64,000 bases of DNA, from NCBI RefSeq assembly GCF_007644105.1, contig NZ_VFAC01000002.1, forward strand, positions 124,001 through 188,000, in the 5' to 3' direction. Of the stretch, positions 9,726 through 18,950 are shown piece after piece. Below the pieces are notes generated by a model. The model was not told where the DNA came from. It saw nothing but the letters and a program-made list of their open reading frames with translations, and ran no database searches. The position numbers and the translations under genes are program-made. Each line of letters begins with the position of its first letter. The stretch's first letter is position 1. The DNA is from Elioraea rosea. Lineage in GTDB: Bacteria; Pseudomonadota; Alphaproteobacteria; Acetobacterales; Acetobacteraceae.

Positions 9726-11617
9726 CAGAAGGCCTGCCCTATGCCGAAATAGACCTGCCAGCCCGCATCGCCCTCCCGCTTCCCCGATACGGGAATGGCG
9801 ATATCGGCGCGGAGCGGGCCGATTGCGGTGTAGTAGCGCACGCCTACTCCGACGCCTGTGGCGATCCGGTCCGGCCATTCTGGGGCGCGATTGCCGCCAA
9901 CGCCGCCGCTGTCGACGAAGCCGACGACGCCCCACTGCTCGGTTATGCGCTGGCGAACCTCGATCGTTCCCGCGAGGAGGGTGGAACCGCCGAGGGGCCG
10001 GCCACTGTCATCGAGTGGACCGATGGACTGGTAGGCGAAGCCGCGGATCGTTCCGCTGCCGCCAGCGTAGAGGCGAAGGTCGGCAGGCAGGTCGTCGGTC
10101 GATGCGCCGAATGCAGCACCAAACTGGGCGCGAAGCGCAAGCAGCGTGCGCGCCTCCGATGCAAGGGAGGCGTAGTGCGAGGCATCGACGCGAAGAGTGG
10201 TCAGGCCGCTGACCGAGCCGATGGCGACGGGATAAGGCGTCAATGTCGCTTCTGCCCGGGTGCCGCGTGTTCGGTTGAGCCCGTCATTGGTGTCGTTCCA
10301 CAGCACTGTGGCCGGCAGGCCGAGCAGCGTGTAGTCGTTCGTCACACCGGCTTCCGTGATCCGGCTCTGGGAAAGCGTGGCGCCGAGGCCGCCCGTGAGG
10401 AACGGGATGAGCGGCCGGCGGATCATCACGCCCCCGCCCACGCTCTCCTTCCGATACGCGTCCGTCACCTCGCGGAGCACCGCGGCGTTGAACGAGAAGG
10501 TCTGGTTGAGCCGGAACGTATCCGGCTTGGTGAAGATGAGCCCGAGCCGGTAGCCCAGATCCTCGAAGCCGCGCTCGGCAAGGCCGCTGACCTCGCCGCT
10601 CACTTCCAGCCGCTCGGCACGGCCGAACAGGTTCCGATGTGCCCAGCTCGCACCGACCGAGGCGCCCTCGCTGCTCGCATAGGCGCCGCGAAGGCTGACG
10701 ACGCGCGGCAGCCGCTCCGTGACGGTAAAGGTGACATCGGCAACGCCATCCGCCCGACGCTCCGGGGCGACGCGCGCGCGAACGACCGCGAAGGTTCCGA
10801 GCGCCAGAAGCGATCGCCGGGTCGCCTCGATCTCCGCGGGCGTCAGCAGCTTGCCCTCGCTCGGTGCGACGCGTGCGGCGACGAGGGAGGGCTCGACACG
10901 ATCGAGCCCCTCGACGGTGATGCGCCCGATGCGTACGCGCGAGCCAGGATCGAACCGGAAGGTCACCGAAAGCGTTGCCGTCGCCGGGTCGCGCACCAGG
11001 CTGCGCGGCAGCGTCTCGGCATGGGCGAAGCCGCGTTGGCGCAAGGCTGCAAGGACCCTGTTCTCCGCAGCAAGGAGATCGGCGCCGCGCGCGGGGGCAC
11101 CTTCTGTCAGATCGACGACCTCGGCCAGACGTTCGGCGGTGAAGCCGGCCTCGAGCGGCCTCTCATCCTGGCCGAGCACGGCAACACGGGCGATGCGGGT
11201 GCGTTGGCCCGAGGTGATCGTCATCACCACCGGAATCGGCCCGGAGGCGCCTGCGAGGCGCGCCGGAAGCGAGACGTCGTCGAGCGGCGTCCCCGCCAAC
11301 GTGACACGCACCGACCCGTCGAAATAGCCGAGTGCGCGAAGCACCGTTGCCGCGCGTTCGGCATCTGCTCGTGCGCGGGCGATCAGGATCGCGGCAGACG
11401 GGATGGGCTCCGCCTGAAGGCTGACCAGAAGCGAGGACGCCGTGATGGCGTCATCGATCTCCGAATCGCCTGTGTCCACGATCTCGGTCGTGTACCGCTC
11501 GATGCCCTGGGCCAATGCAGCCACCTGTGCAACGCAGACGAGGAGCGCGGCGACCATGAAAGCGACCAACAAAGGCCGCACCAGGCGCAACAGGGACGGG
11601 GAACATCGCACAGGCAT
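9725..11617 (-). CDS. tamA: outer-membrane assembly protein TamA (Omp85 family)
   Basis: A 630-residue Omp85/BamA-family outer-membrane barrel with a signal peptide (hydrophobic about 10-33, ending ALAQG), POTRA repeats to about residue 300 and a C-terminal barrel that includes the loop motif GGSGTIRGF and ends in FGIGQAF. It partners TamB, with which it overlaps by a TGATG. ATG at 11617 is chosen over a TTG six codons upstream; neither has a strong ribosome site. A BamA paralogue is the alternative, but the tamB neighbour settles it. Confidence 0.92.
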   Translation of the reverse strand: MPVRCSPSLLRLVRPLLVAFMVAALLVCVAQVAALAQGIERYTTEIVDTGDSEIDDAITASSLLVSLQAEPIPSAAILIARARADAERAATVLRALGYFDGSVRVTLAGTPLDDVSLPARLAGASGPIPVVMTITSGQRTRIARVAVLGQDERPLEAGFTAERLAEVVDLTEGAPARGADLLAAENRVLAALRQRGFAHAETLPRSLVRDPATATLSVTFRFDPGSRVRIGRITVEGLDRVEPSLVAARVAPSEGKLLTPAEIEATRRSLLALGTFAVVRARVAPERRADGVADVTFTVTERLPRVVSLRGAYASSEGASVGASWAHRNLFGRAERLEVSGEVSGLAERGFEDLGYRLGLIFTKPDTFRLNQTFSFNAAVLREVTDAYRKESVGGGVMIRRPLIPFLTGGLGATLSQSRITEAGVTNDYTLLGLPATVLWNDTNDGLNRTRGTRAEATLTPYPVAIGSVSGLTTLRVDASHYASLASEARTLLALRAQFGAAFGASTDDLPADLRLYAGGSGTIRGFAYQSIGPLDDSGRPLGGSTLLAGTIEVRQRITEQWGVVGFVDSGGVGGNRAPEWPDRIATGVGVGVRYYTAIGPLRADIAIPVSGKREGDAGWQVYFGIGQAF

Positions 11618-11839
11618 CAGGCGATGAGTGTGCAACGTGGTCTGGGCACGTGGGAAATCCCTTCAGGCCGGGTCGTGGCCGATGATGGAAACCGCGGGAC
11701 GATCACCGTCAATCCACCACCATGTGCGGGATTGCGGCCCAGTACGCGCCCTCGCGACGGCGCCAGTGCCTGCGCTCGTACCCCGCCTTACCTTGTGGCG
11801 AATGCGCGGGCGATCCACACAAGAGCTTGTGAACGCCGC
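11618..11839. other. 222-bp spacer between tamA and the quinoprotein dehydrogenase gene
   Basis: No gene is supported here. It must carry the tamA promoter and the 3' end of the dehydrogenase transcript, but no clear -35/-10 pair or hairpin with a T-run is visible. A 36-codon plus-strand frame at 11722-11832 begins MCGIAAQYAP, which resembles the start of class II glutamine amidotransferases, but nothing after it continues that family. Confidence 0.5.
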
Positions 11840-14290
11840 TCAGCGTGCCTCGGCGTCGAGCGCGAAGGCGACGAGGTGATCGCCGGTCGTCGTCTCGAAC
11901 CGCTGATGCCCGGTCGCAACCATCGCCACATACTGCCGCCCCTCGTGCATGTAGGTCATCGGAGACGCCTGCCCGCCCGCCGGCAGCCGCGCAGACCAGA
12001 GGAGACGCCCGGTTTCCGTCTGGAATGCACGAAGGTAGTTGTCCTGCGCGGCCGCGATGAACGTTACCCCCGTCGCCGTCATCAGAGGGCCGCCGAGGTT
12101 CGGCGTGCCGACGCGAATGCGCAGCATCGTCGGAATGCCAAGCGGCCCGGTGTCGAACCCGGTTCCGAGCGGCTGCGTCCACAGGAGCCTCCCCGAGACC
12201 AGATCGGTAGCCGAGACATAGCCCCAGGGCGGCGCGATGCAGGGAACGTCGAGCGGCGACAGCCACATCGGCCGCTGCACGCCGTAGGGCGTCCCGGCCT
12301 GGGGTGCCGTCTTCTGGTCGGGCCGTGCACCGCCGTCGCCAACGGCGACATCCTCCACCTGCGCCCGCGGCACCATGAGCACCTGGTTGGGCAGGCGGCT
12401 GTTGTTGGTGATGACGACGAGGCGAGACGGATCAACCCCGATCCCGCCCCAGTTCAGGCCGCCGACGGTTCCGGGAAACAGCAGCATGCCGAGGCCCTCG
12501 GTCGTCGGTGGGGTGAAGATCCCCTCATAGCGCATGCGATGGAACTGGATGCGGCACCAGGCAGCATCGATCGGCGTGACACCGAAGGCATGGCGCGCAT
12601 CGATCGTCTCCGGCCCGGCGCCAGGGTGCCCGGCAAAGTTCGGGTAGAACGTCGAGTGTGGCTGGGTGGCCGCGATGCGCTCGCCGGTGAGGAGGTCGCC
12701 CTGCGGCGCCGGCCGGCGCTCGATCGGCCGAAGCGCCTCGCCCGTTGCGGCGTCGAACACGAATAGCGAACCGGTCTTGGTCGCGACGACCACGGCGCGG
12801 CGCGTCGTCCCATCGATGGGAAGGTCGACGACGGTCGGCTGCGCGCCGACATCGTAGTCCCAGAGATCGTGGTCGACGGTGGCGAAGGACCAGCGCGTCC
12901 GCCCGGTCTCGAGCTCCACGGCGACGATCGCGGCGGTGAAACGATCCTCATCTTCCGTACGGTCACCGCCCCAGTGGTCCGCACCGGGATTGCCTGTCGC
13001 GAGGAACACGAGGCCGAGCGAGGGGTCGGCGGAAATCACCGTCCACACATTCGGCGTACCACGCGGATAGATCTCGCCAGGCGCGAGCGGCGCCTGCGGA
13101 TCGGCCCGATGCGCATCCCAGGCCCAGACGAGCTCACCGCTGCGCGCATCAAAGGCGCGGACGACGCCGGAGGGAGCATCGCGGCGCTGGTTGTCGCTGA
13201 CCTGCTGGCCGATGATCGCCAGATCCCCGACGACGGTCGGGCCCGAGGTGTTCGAGGCAAAGCCCGGCTCGCGAAGCCCCATGCCTTCGGTCAAGTTGAC
13301 GATGCCGTTCTGGCCGAAGCCCTGGCACCGCGAACCGGTGCGCGCATCGAGGCCGAACAGCCTGCCGTCGGCCGTCGCGACGAACACGCGCTCACTGCAC
13401 GGATCCGGCCCCGGCGCGCCATGATGGCCGATGGCGCGACAGGCGACGCTGAAGAGCGATTCCATCGTCTCTGCTGGCGTCTCGGGATTGAAGTGCCACT
13501 TCTGCGAACCGGAGGCTGGATCGAGCGCGAAAACCTGCGCGCTGCTGGTGCAGAGATAGAGCGTGTCGCCAATCTTGAGCGGCGTGTTCTGCGAGGAGAA
13601 GAAGACGCGCTCGTTCGGCGGCAGATCGCCCGAGCGGTGGCGCCAGACCTCGCGAAGACGATGCACGTTGCCAGGCGTGATCTGCGTCGCGGCGGAAAAG
13701 CTCTGCCCGAGCGGCGAGCCGGCATAGGCGCGCCATTCTTCCGCAACGGGCGCATCGCCGGACGGCGCTGCGCCGTTGGAGCCCGCCATCGTGCCCGCGG
13801 GCGCCTGAGGCCTCTCCCACAGCAGGGCGACGAGGACGGCTACGCCGGTGAGCGACAGCGCGGCGCCGATGCCGACACCCCATCGAAGCGGGTGCCGGGC
13901 GGGGTAGCGTGCCATGATGGACGCGCCGAAGGCTGCGGCAAGCAGTGCGAGAACCAGGCCCACGCGGCCGGCGAGATCGAAGCCCCAGCTCGGCATCCAT
14001 CCCTTGCCGGCGATCTCAACCAGGGCCCACGCGATCGCGACTATCGCGGCAACGGCCAAGGCAATGAAGGGGGCGGGACCTCGGCGTTGCCAGCCGAGAC
14101 ATGCGGCGAGCACAAGCAGGAGCCCGCACACAAGATGCATCGGCATACCGCCGAGCCAGAGAAGCCACGCTCCAAGCGCTGCCTGTGCCGTACCAAGCAG
14201 GCCGATCAGCACCAGGATGATGCCGTGCACGACAGACCAGAAGCGCGATCCCGTGGTCGTGCTTGTTCGATCACCCTGGCGTGCTGACAT
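11840..14290 (-). CDS. membrane-bound PQQ-dependent dehydrogenase (glucose/quinate/shikimate family)
   Basis: An 816-residue quinoprotein. About five membrane helices (residues 20-150) anchor it in the inner membrane; the rest is a periplasmic PQQ beta-propeller with repeats such as WAWDAH, WDYDVGAQPT and GNPGADHW. It would oxidise a sugar or polyol in the periplasm and pass electrons to ubiquinone, feeding the nearby terminal oxidase. The start at 14290 has GGGAGG seven bases upstream. No pqq biosynthesis genes lie in the window, so PQQ comes from elsewhere in the genome or from the medium. Glucose versus quinate/shikimate specificity cannot be decided from sequence. Confidence 0.93.
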   Translation of the reverse strand: MSARQGDRTSTTTGSRFWSVVHGIILVLIGLLGTAQAALGAWLLWLGGMPMHLVCGLLLVLAACLGWQRRGPAPFIALAVAAIVAIAWALVEIAGKGWMPSWGFDLAGRVGLVLALLAAAFGASIMARYPARHPLRWGVGIGAALSLTGVAVLVALLWERPQAPAGTMAGSNGAAPSGDAPVAEEWRAYAGSPLGQSFSAATQITPGNVHRLREVWRHRSGDLPPNERVFFSSQNTPLKIGDTLYLCTSSAQVFALDPASGSQKWHFNPETPAETMESLFSVACRAIGHHGAPGPDPCSERVFVATADGRLFGLDARTGSRCQGFGQNGIVNLTEGMGLREPGFASNTSGPTVVGDLAIIGQQVSDNQRRDAPSGVVRAFDARSGELVWAWDAHRADPQAPLAPGEIYPRGTPNVWTVISADPSLGLVFLATGNPGADHWGGDRTEDEDRFTAAIVAVELETGRTRWSFATVDHDLWDYDVGAQPTVVDLPIDGTTRRAVVVATKTGSLFVFDAATGEALRPIERRPAPQGDLLTGERIAATQPHSTFYPNFAGHPGAGPETIDARHAFGVTPIDAAWCRIQFHRMRYEGIFTPPTTEGLGMLLFPGTVGGLNWGGIGVDPSRLVVITNNSRLPNQVLMVPRAQVEDVAVGDGGARPDQKTAPQAGTPYGVQRPMWLSPLDVPCIAPPWGYVSATDLVSGRLLWTQPLGTGFDTGPLGIPTMLRIRVGTPNLGGPLMTATGVTFIAAAQDNYLRAFQTETGRLLWSARLPAGGQASPMTYMHEGRQYVAMVATGHQRFETTTGDHLVAFALDAEAR

Positions 14291-14390
14291 CTCCGGCCTC
14301 CCGCAATGCGCAGTTCATCTCAATGCCCAACGCGCCTCTGGCGAAGGCGTTGCAGGAGTGTGGAGAAAACCGGAGCGGAGTGGCGATGTG

Positions 14391-14714
14391 TCAGACGCAG
14401 GCGGAGGGAAACGTGAGTGGCAGGCCGGTGATGAAGATGGCAAGGAGCGCGGCCATCCAGCTCGCCCGCAGCAGCCTCCGCGGCACGCCACCCGGTGCCG
14501 CTTCCGCGCCGCGCCACAGAGCGAGCACGATGCCGGCCGAGCCGGCCAAGGCGGCGATCCAGACCACGCCCATCATGACCTGGAGCTGCGTCAATGGCCC
14601 GACGCTTCGCTCATCTGCGCCGATCGCGCAGCCAAGCCCGTGCAGCGCGTAGAGTGCCGCGAAGGCCGCGGCCCAGACGAGCCAGGCGGCGGACAAGGCG
14701 AAAACGGCACTCAC
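14391..14714 (-). CDS. small three-helix membrane protein of the oxidase operon
   Basis: A 107-residue protein with about three hydrophobic segments, near residues 3-25, 42-63 and 82-103. The start is taken as GTG 14714, which overlaps the stop of the oxidase I/III gene (GTGA); another GTG at 14720 is possible. Position and coupling suggest an accessory or small subunit of the terminal oxidase, but no named family is recognised. It ends about 100 bases before the dehydrogenase gene. Confidence 0.7.
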   Translation of the reverse strand: MSAVFALSAAWLVWAAAFAALYALHGLGCAIGADERSVGPLTQLQVMMGVVWIAALAGSAGIVLALWRGAEAAPGGVPRRLLRASWMAALLAIFITGLPLTFPSACV

Positions 14715-17227
14715 CGGCACGCTCCCGACAGAAGCAGGATTACGAGCACGATTGCAGCGACCACGGCGGCATAGCGCGTCCACTGCTCGACGATCGCGAG
14801 TTCGTGCATGCGCAGGGCCGACATATAGCCCGCGCGCAGCCTCGCCGCCGCAAAACCGAGCATCACGAAGGCGATGACGAGGTGCAGCGCCAGATAGGCA
14901 AGCATGGCGCCGGCCACCGCCGCATAGGCATGGGCCGTCACGTCCGGCAGCTTGCCAAGCACGGGGATGGCAGCAACGCCCGCGGCGGCCACGAAGACGA
15001 GCACCCCCGCCGCCATGCAGGCCCCCATGGCACGCGCCAGCGCACCCCTTCGAAGGGCGGCGCGGGCAAAGGAGACAGCGACGACGGCGAGCATCGGCGC
15101 GGCAATGCCGATCGCGGCTTCCACTGAGATCGAGCCGATGCAGGCCGGCGGCGGCCAGTTCGGTGCAACGACCCAGAGAAAGGCGAAGCCGAACACGAGC
15201 GATGCGAAGAACGTCGCGTCCGCGCAGAGGGTGAACACGCTTCCCCACCAGCCGGGCGTCGATGTCGTCTCGGGGTGGGGTGGCGCCCGCTCGCCGCGGC
15301 CGATCTGCAGTGGCCCGACGTCCGCGCGCGCACCACCCTGCCAGGCCCACCGGCACGCAAGTACCACCACGCCCAGGACGGGGGCTGGAGCGATCCAGTA
15401 GAGGCCGGCCAGCATCGACAGGAAGAACCCTCCCGTCACCAGTGCCATGATGAAGGGCAGCGCGGAATTGCCGGGCAGCACCACGATCTGCTCGATGCGA
15501 CCGGTCGATGTCTCGACGCCAAGTGTCTCCCGCAGGCCCTCGCGCACCCGCGCAAGGTACCCCTCGCCTCGCTTCAGCTGCTGCGTCAGCCCTGGTTCAT
15601 CGGCGAGCGGGTCGCGGCTGCGTACGCTCGGCAGGCTGACGAAATTGTAGGCACGCGGTGGTATCGCCATGGCCCATTCGAGGGTCGTCGCTCCCCACGG
15701 GTCGGCGGCCGCCCGGCGCTTGACGAACCTCTGCATCAGGCAGTCGCCCAGGAACAGCGCAAAGCCGAACGCCATCACATAGCTGCCGACTGAGGACAGC
15801 GCGTTGATCAGCGTCCAGCCCGTCTCGGCGTGATAGGTGTCGATGCGCCGGCGCATGCCCATCAGCCCGACGATGTGCATGAAGAAGAACGTGGCGTGGA
15901 AGCCGACGAAGATCAGCCAGAACGCCGCCTCGCCCAGCCGCGGCAGGCGTTGCCGCCCGGTGACGTGCGGAAGCCAGTATGCGATGGCGGCAAGCATTGG
16001 GAATACGAACCCGCCGACGAGGACGTAGTGCAGGTGGGCCGTGACGAAGGCCGTGTCGTGCGCCTGCCAGTTGAATGGAACGACCGCGAGCATCACGCCC
16101 GTGAGCCCGCCCATCACGAACACCACGAACATGCCGAGCAGGTAGAGCATCGGCAGCTTCAGCTCCGGCCGCCCCTGCCAGAGCGTTGCAAGCCAGGCGA
16201 AGACCTGGATCCCTGTGGGGATGGCGACGAGCGTCGAAGCTGCCGAGAAGAAGGCAAGCGCCATATGCGGAATGCCCACCGTGAACATGTGGTGCACCCA
16301 CAGCCCAAAGGAGAGGATGGCCAGCGCGAAGATGGCCGCTACGATCCAGCCATAGCCGACAATGCGGGTTCGCGCCATGACCGGAATGATCGTCGAGATC
16401 ACGCCCGCCGCAGGCAGGAAGATGATGTAGACTTCCGGGTGGCCGAACAGCCAGAAGAGATGCTGCCAGAGCAGCGCGTCACCCCCGCGCGCCGGGTCGA
16501 AGAATGGCCAGCCGAAGGCGCGTTCGACCTCGAGCAGCACGGAGCCGAGGATCAGCGGCGGGAAGCCGAACACCATCATCAGGGCGGTCACGAGCAGGTA
16601 CCAGGCAACCAGCGGCATTTTGTCGAGCGACATGCCGGGCGCACGCAGCTTCAGGATGGTGACGGTGATCTCGACCGCGGCGCACACGGCGGAAATCTCG
16701 ACGAAGGTGACGCCGAGCAGCCAGATATCGGCATTGATGCCAGGCGTGTAGGTTCGCGAGGAGAGCGGCGTATACATGAACCAGCCGCCATCCGGCGCCT
16801 TGCCCACGAGCATCGAGGCAAGCAGGATCATTCCGCCGAACACGTAGCACCACCAGCCATAGGCGGTGAGCCGTGGGAAGGCCATGTCGCGCGCGCCGAG
16901 CATCTTCGGAAGGAGGTAGAGCGCCAGACCTTCGAACATCGGTATGGCAAACATGAACATCATCAGCGTGCCGTGCATGGTGAAGATCTGGTTGTAGATC
17001 TCCGGGCCGACGAAGGCGCTGCGCGGACTCGCGAGCTGCGCACGGATGAGCATCGAGAGAATGCCGGCGACGCAGAAGTAGAAGGCGGCCGCGGCCATGA
17101 ACCGCTTGCCGAGATCGGTGTGGTTTACGTTGACGATGACGCCCCACCACCCCTGGGGCGTCGACCAGGTTCGCGCGAGCTCCAGCCTCAAATCGGGCTG
17201 CGCGGCTGGCTCAGCGTCCCCGCTCAT
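14711..17227 (-). CDS. ctaD: cytochrome c oxidase subunit I + III fusion
   Basis: An 838-residue fusion. Residues about 1-560 are the haem-copper oxidase subunit I with HGTLMMF (low-spin haem ligand), the CuB/cross-link region WLFGHPEVYIIFLP, VHHMFTVG and the haem a3 ligand region TAHLHYVLVGG. The rest is a subunit III domain (TPGWWGSVFTLCADATFF). It reduces oxygen to water and pumps protons in the inner membrane. ATG 17227 overlaps the stop of subunit II (ATGA), and the small membrane gene starts within its stop. I-III fusions are known in several bacterial oxidases, so this is not an assembly fault. Confidence 0.95.
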   Translation of the reverse strand: MSGDAEPAAQPDLRLELARTWSTPQGWWGVIVNVNHTDLGKRFMAAAAFYFCVAGILSMLIRAQLASPRSAFVGPEIYNQIFTMHGTLMMFMFAIPMFEGLALYLLPKMLGARDMAFPRLTAYGWWCYVFGGMILLASMLVGKAPDGGWFMYTPLSSRTYTPGINADIWLLGVTFVEISAVCAAVEITVTILKLRAPGMSLDKMPLVAWYLLVTALMMVFGFPPLILGSVLLEVERAFGWPFFDPARGGDALLWQHLFWLFGHPEVYIIFLPAAGVISTIIPVMARTRIVGYGWIVAAIFALAILSFGLWVHHMFTVGIPHMALAFFSAASTLVAIPTGIQVFAWLATLWQGRPELKLPMLYLLGMFVVFVMGGLTGVMLAVVPFNWQAHDTAFVTAHLHYVLVGGFVFPMLAAIAYWLPHVTGRQRLPRLGEAAFWLIFVGFHATFFFMHIVGLMGMRRRIDTYHAETGWTLINALSSVGSYVMAFGFALFLGDCLMQRFVKRRAAADPWGATTLEWAMAIPPRAYNFVSLPSVRSRDPLADEPGLTQQLKRGEGYLARVREGLRETLGVETSTGRIEQIVVLPGNSALPFIMALVTGGFFLSMLAGLYWIAPAPVLGVVVLACRWAWQGGARADVGPLQIGRGERAPPHPETTSTPGWWGSVFTLCADATFFASLVFGFAFLWVVAPNWPPPACIGSISVEAAIGIAAPMLAVVAVSFARAALRRGALARAMGACMAAGVLVFVAAAGVAAIPVLGKLPDVTAHAYAAVAGAMLAYLALHLVIAFVMLGFAAARLRAGYMSALRMHELAIVEQWTRYAAVVAAIVLVILLLSGACR

Positions 17228-18027
17228 CGCAGCGTCCAGGGAGAGAGCTCGTCGGGGTCGGTGCCCGAAACGAAAGCATTCCATCCCGGCTCATCGAGCG
17301 CGAGCACCATGAAGCCATGCGAGCGGTGGCCGATACCGCAGAACTCGGCGCAGACACCTGCGTACTCCCCGGGAGCTGCGGCCTGCAACCGGAGGCGGTT
17401 CACATGGCCGGGGATGGCATCGATCTTTCCCGCAAGCCTCGGCACCCAGAAGCTGTGGATCACATCCCTCGCCGTCACCTGCACGACAACGGGCCGCCCG
17501 GCGGGGAGAACCATGATGGCTTCGGTTCCTCCTGACCGAAGTGGGCCGTAATCGAAGCGCCAGCGCCACTGCTCTGCTGTCGCAGTGATCGTCACACCGC
17601 CTGGGCTGGCGGTCGGCGCGAGGCGCAACCCGACGGTGAATGCGTAGGCCAGCAAGGCGAGCAGGACTGTCGATACGAAGCCGACACCGCCCCAGCCGAG
17701 CCAGGCGCCGACCGATACCGGCGCCCCCCCACCCGGGCGGAGAAAGCCTGCCGCAAGCAGGACCATCACCAGAGCGAACGCGCCGGTTGCACCGATCAGC
17801 ATCACGCGCCACATCATGGCGATCGACGCCGCAGCCGGACCGGAGGGATCGAGCGTGGACAACGCACCGCCGCACGCCGCGAGAGACAGCAAGGCCAGCG
17901 CAGCGAGGAGGCGGCTGGCCGCGCCTGCAAGGGCGCGCCTCCGATGACGGACGACCGGCGGCGCGACAGCGGAAACGGGCCGCCCCGGCGCGGACGGCTG
18001 CAGGATCCCATCGCGCTGATCCCGCAC
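17224..18027 (-). CDS. ctaC: cytochrome c oxidase subunit II
   Basis: Subunit II with a lipoprotein-like signal (SLAACGG), two membrane helices and a CuA domain containing CAEFCGIGH and the Met of HGFM, which receives electrons from cytochrome c. No fused cytochrome c domain is seen. The start is uncertain: no ATG precedes the signal sequence. GTG at 18027 (267 residues) is the nearest candidate and would overlap the divergent DUF2231 gene by 84 bases; TTG or CTG starts further in are possible. The 3' end overlaps subunit I/III by ATGA. Confidence 0.9.
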   Translation of the reverse strand: MRDQRDGILQPSAPGRPVSAVAPPVVRHRRRALAGAASRLLAALALLSLAACGGALSTLDPSGPAAASIAMMWRVMLIGATGAFALVMVLLAAGFLRPGGGAPVSVGAWLGWGGVGFVSTVLLALLAYAFTVGLRLAPTASPGGVTITATAEQWRWRFDYGPLRSGGTEAIMVLPAGRPVVVQVTARDVIHSFWVPRLAGKIDAIPGHVNRLRLQAAAPGEYAGVCAEFCGIGHRSHGFMVLALDEPGWNAFVSGTDPDELSPWTLR

Positions 18028-18483
18028 TACAGCATCACAGAATCCCGCATTGCCATAGCGGGGCACCCCATTCACGCGATGCTCGTGGCCTTTCCTGTGG
18101 CGCTTGCGTTCTGCACCTTCGGGACTGATGCTCTCTACCTGTGGACGGGCGATGCATTCTGGGCGCGGGCAGCGATCTGGGCCGCCGGCGCGGCGTTCCT
18201 GATCGGGCTGCTCGCAGGCTTGGTCGGAACGGTCGAGCTCCTCATGGTGCCTGGAATCAGGCTGCGCGCTGCGAGCTGGACCCATTTCGTCATCGCGATG
18301 ACGCTGCTCTCCATCCTCGGCCTCAACTGGGGCTACAGGCTGCATTCCGGAGCAGACGAGGCCGTGCTTCCCTACGGGCTGCTGATCTCTGCTCTCGCGA
18401 TGGGGATGACCGCTTTGACGGGGTGGCATGGCGGGAAGCTCGTGTTCGAATATCAGGTCGGCAGTTCGAAGCCGAGCGGATAG
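17944..18483 (+). CDS. DUF2231 family membrane protein
   Basis: A 179-residue protein with four membrane helices and the family motif AIAGHPIHAMLVAFP near residue 38. DUF2231 proteins often sit beside cytochrome oxidase or haem genes; their activity is not established. No start codon lies between ATG 17944 and the conserved part, so the gene overlaps the 5' end of the divergent subunit II gene if that begins at 18027. Its 3' end overlaps the convergent HemJ-like gene by 31 bases. It ends in TAG. Confidence 0.8.
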   Translation: MTDDRRRDSGNGPPRRGRLQDPIALIPHYSITESRIAIAGHPIHAMLVAFPVALAFCTFGTDALYLWTGDAFWARAAIWAAGAAFLIGLLAGLVGTVELLMVPGIRLRAASWTHFVIAMTLLSILGLNWGYRLHSGADEAVLPYGLLISALAMGMTALTGWHGGKLVFEYQVGSSKPSG

Positions 18484-18950
18484 CCGAGCGGCGTGCGGAG
18501 CCACTGCGGAAGCAGCGTTTCGTCCATCTCGGGCTTCAGGAGCACCAGCGTCAGGATAGCTGTCATGACCGCGACGTTGGCGGCCGCCAGCAGACTTCCA
18601 TGCGGCGATCGATGCTTCTCGCGATGCTCGCCGATCTGCGCCACAAGATGGCCCGTCCACGCATGCAGAGCGACGAGGAGCGACACGAACACGATCTTGG
18701 CGAAGAACCAGTGCGCGAAGACGCCGCGGAGGAAGATGAGCGCGATGCCTGCTCCGACAGCGATGACGGCAGCCGGCGTCAGCAGCTGGGTGTAGCCTGC
18801 ATGAGTGAGGACGCGCACGCGGTTGAACCGGTCCTGGTCCGCCCCTGGCCTGTGCAGGGAGAGGACGAGCGGCAGCATCACGAGCCCCGCACACCAGACG
18901 ATCAGGGCAGCGATGTGCACCACCTTGGTGCCGACCATCAGCGCGGTCAT
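18453..18950 (-). CDS. HemJ/CopD-like membrane protein (UPF0093 type)
   Basis: A 165-residue integral membrane protein. KVVHIAALIVWCAGLVMLP near the N-terminus, LLTPAA and HWFFAKI match the HemJ (protoporphyrinogen IX oxidase) pattern; CopD proteins have a similar layout. Its ATG overlaps the stop of ctaG (ATGA), so it is co-translated with an oxidase-assembly factor. A role in haem supply or copper handling for the oxidase is inferred. HemJ activity is not certain because this protein is a distant member. Confidence 0.72.
   Translation of the reverse strand: MTALMVGTKVVHIAALIVWCAGLVMLPLVLSLHRPGADQDRFNRVRVLTHAGYTQLLTPAAVIAVGAGIALIFLRGVFAHWFFAKIVFVSLLVALHAWTGHLVAQIGEHREKHRSPHGSLLAAANVAVMTAILTLVLLKPEMDETLLPQWLRTPLGYPLGFELPT

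Noticed and set aside
5739-9935. Long plus-strand reading frames of several hundred codons opposite tamB, tamA and other genes
   Set aside because: They are shadows made by high GC content; compositions are Arg/Ser/Ala-rich without motifs, and the opposite strand holds well-conserved genes.
11722-11832. Plus-strand 36-codon frame starting MCGIAAQYAP, like a class II glutamine amidotransferase
   Set aside because: Only the first few residues match; no further family motif in any frame, and no ribosome site. Chance similarity or an unprovable relic.
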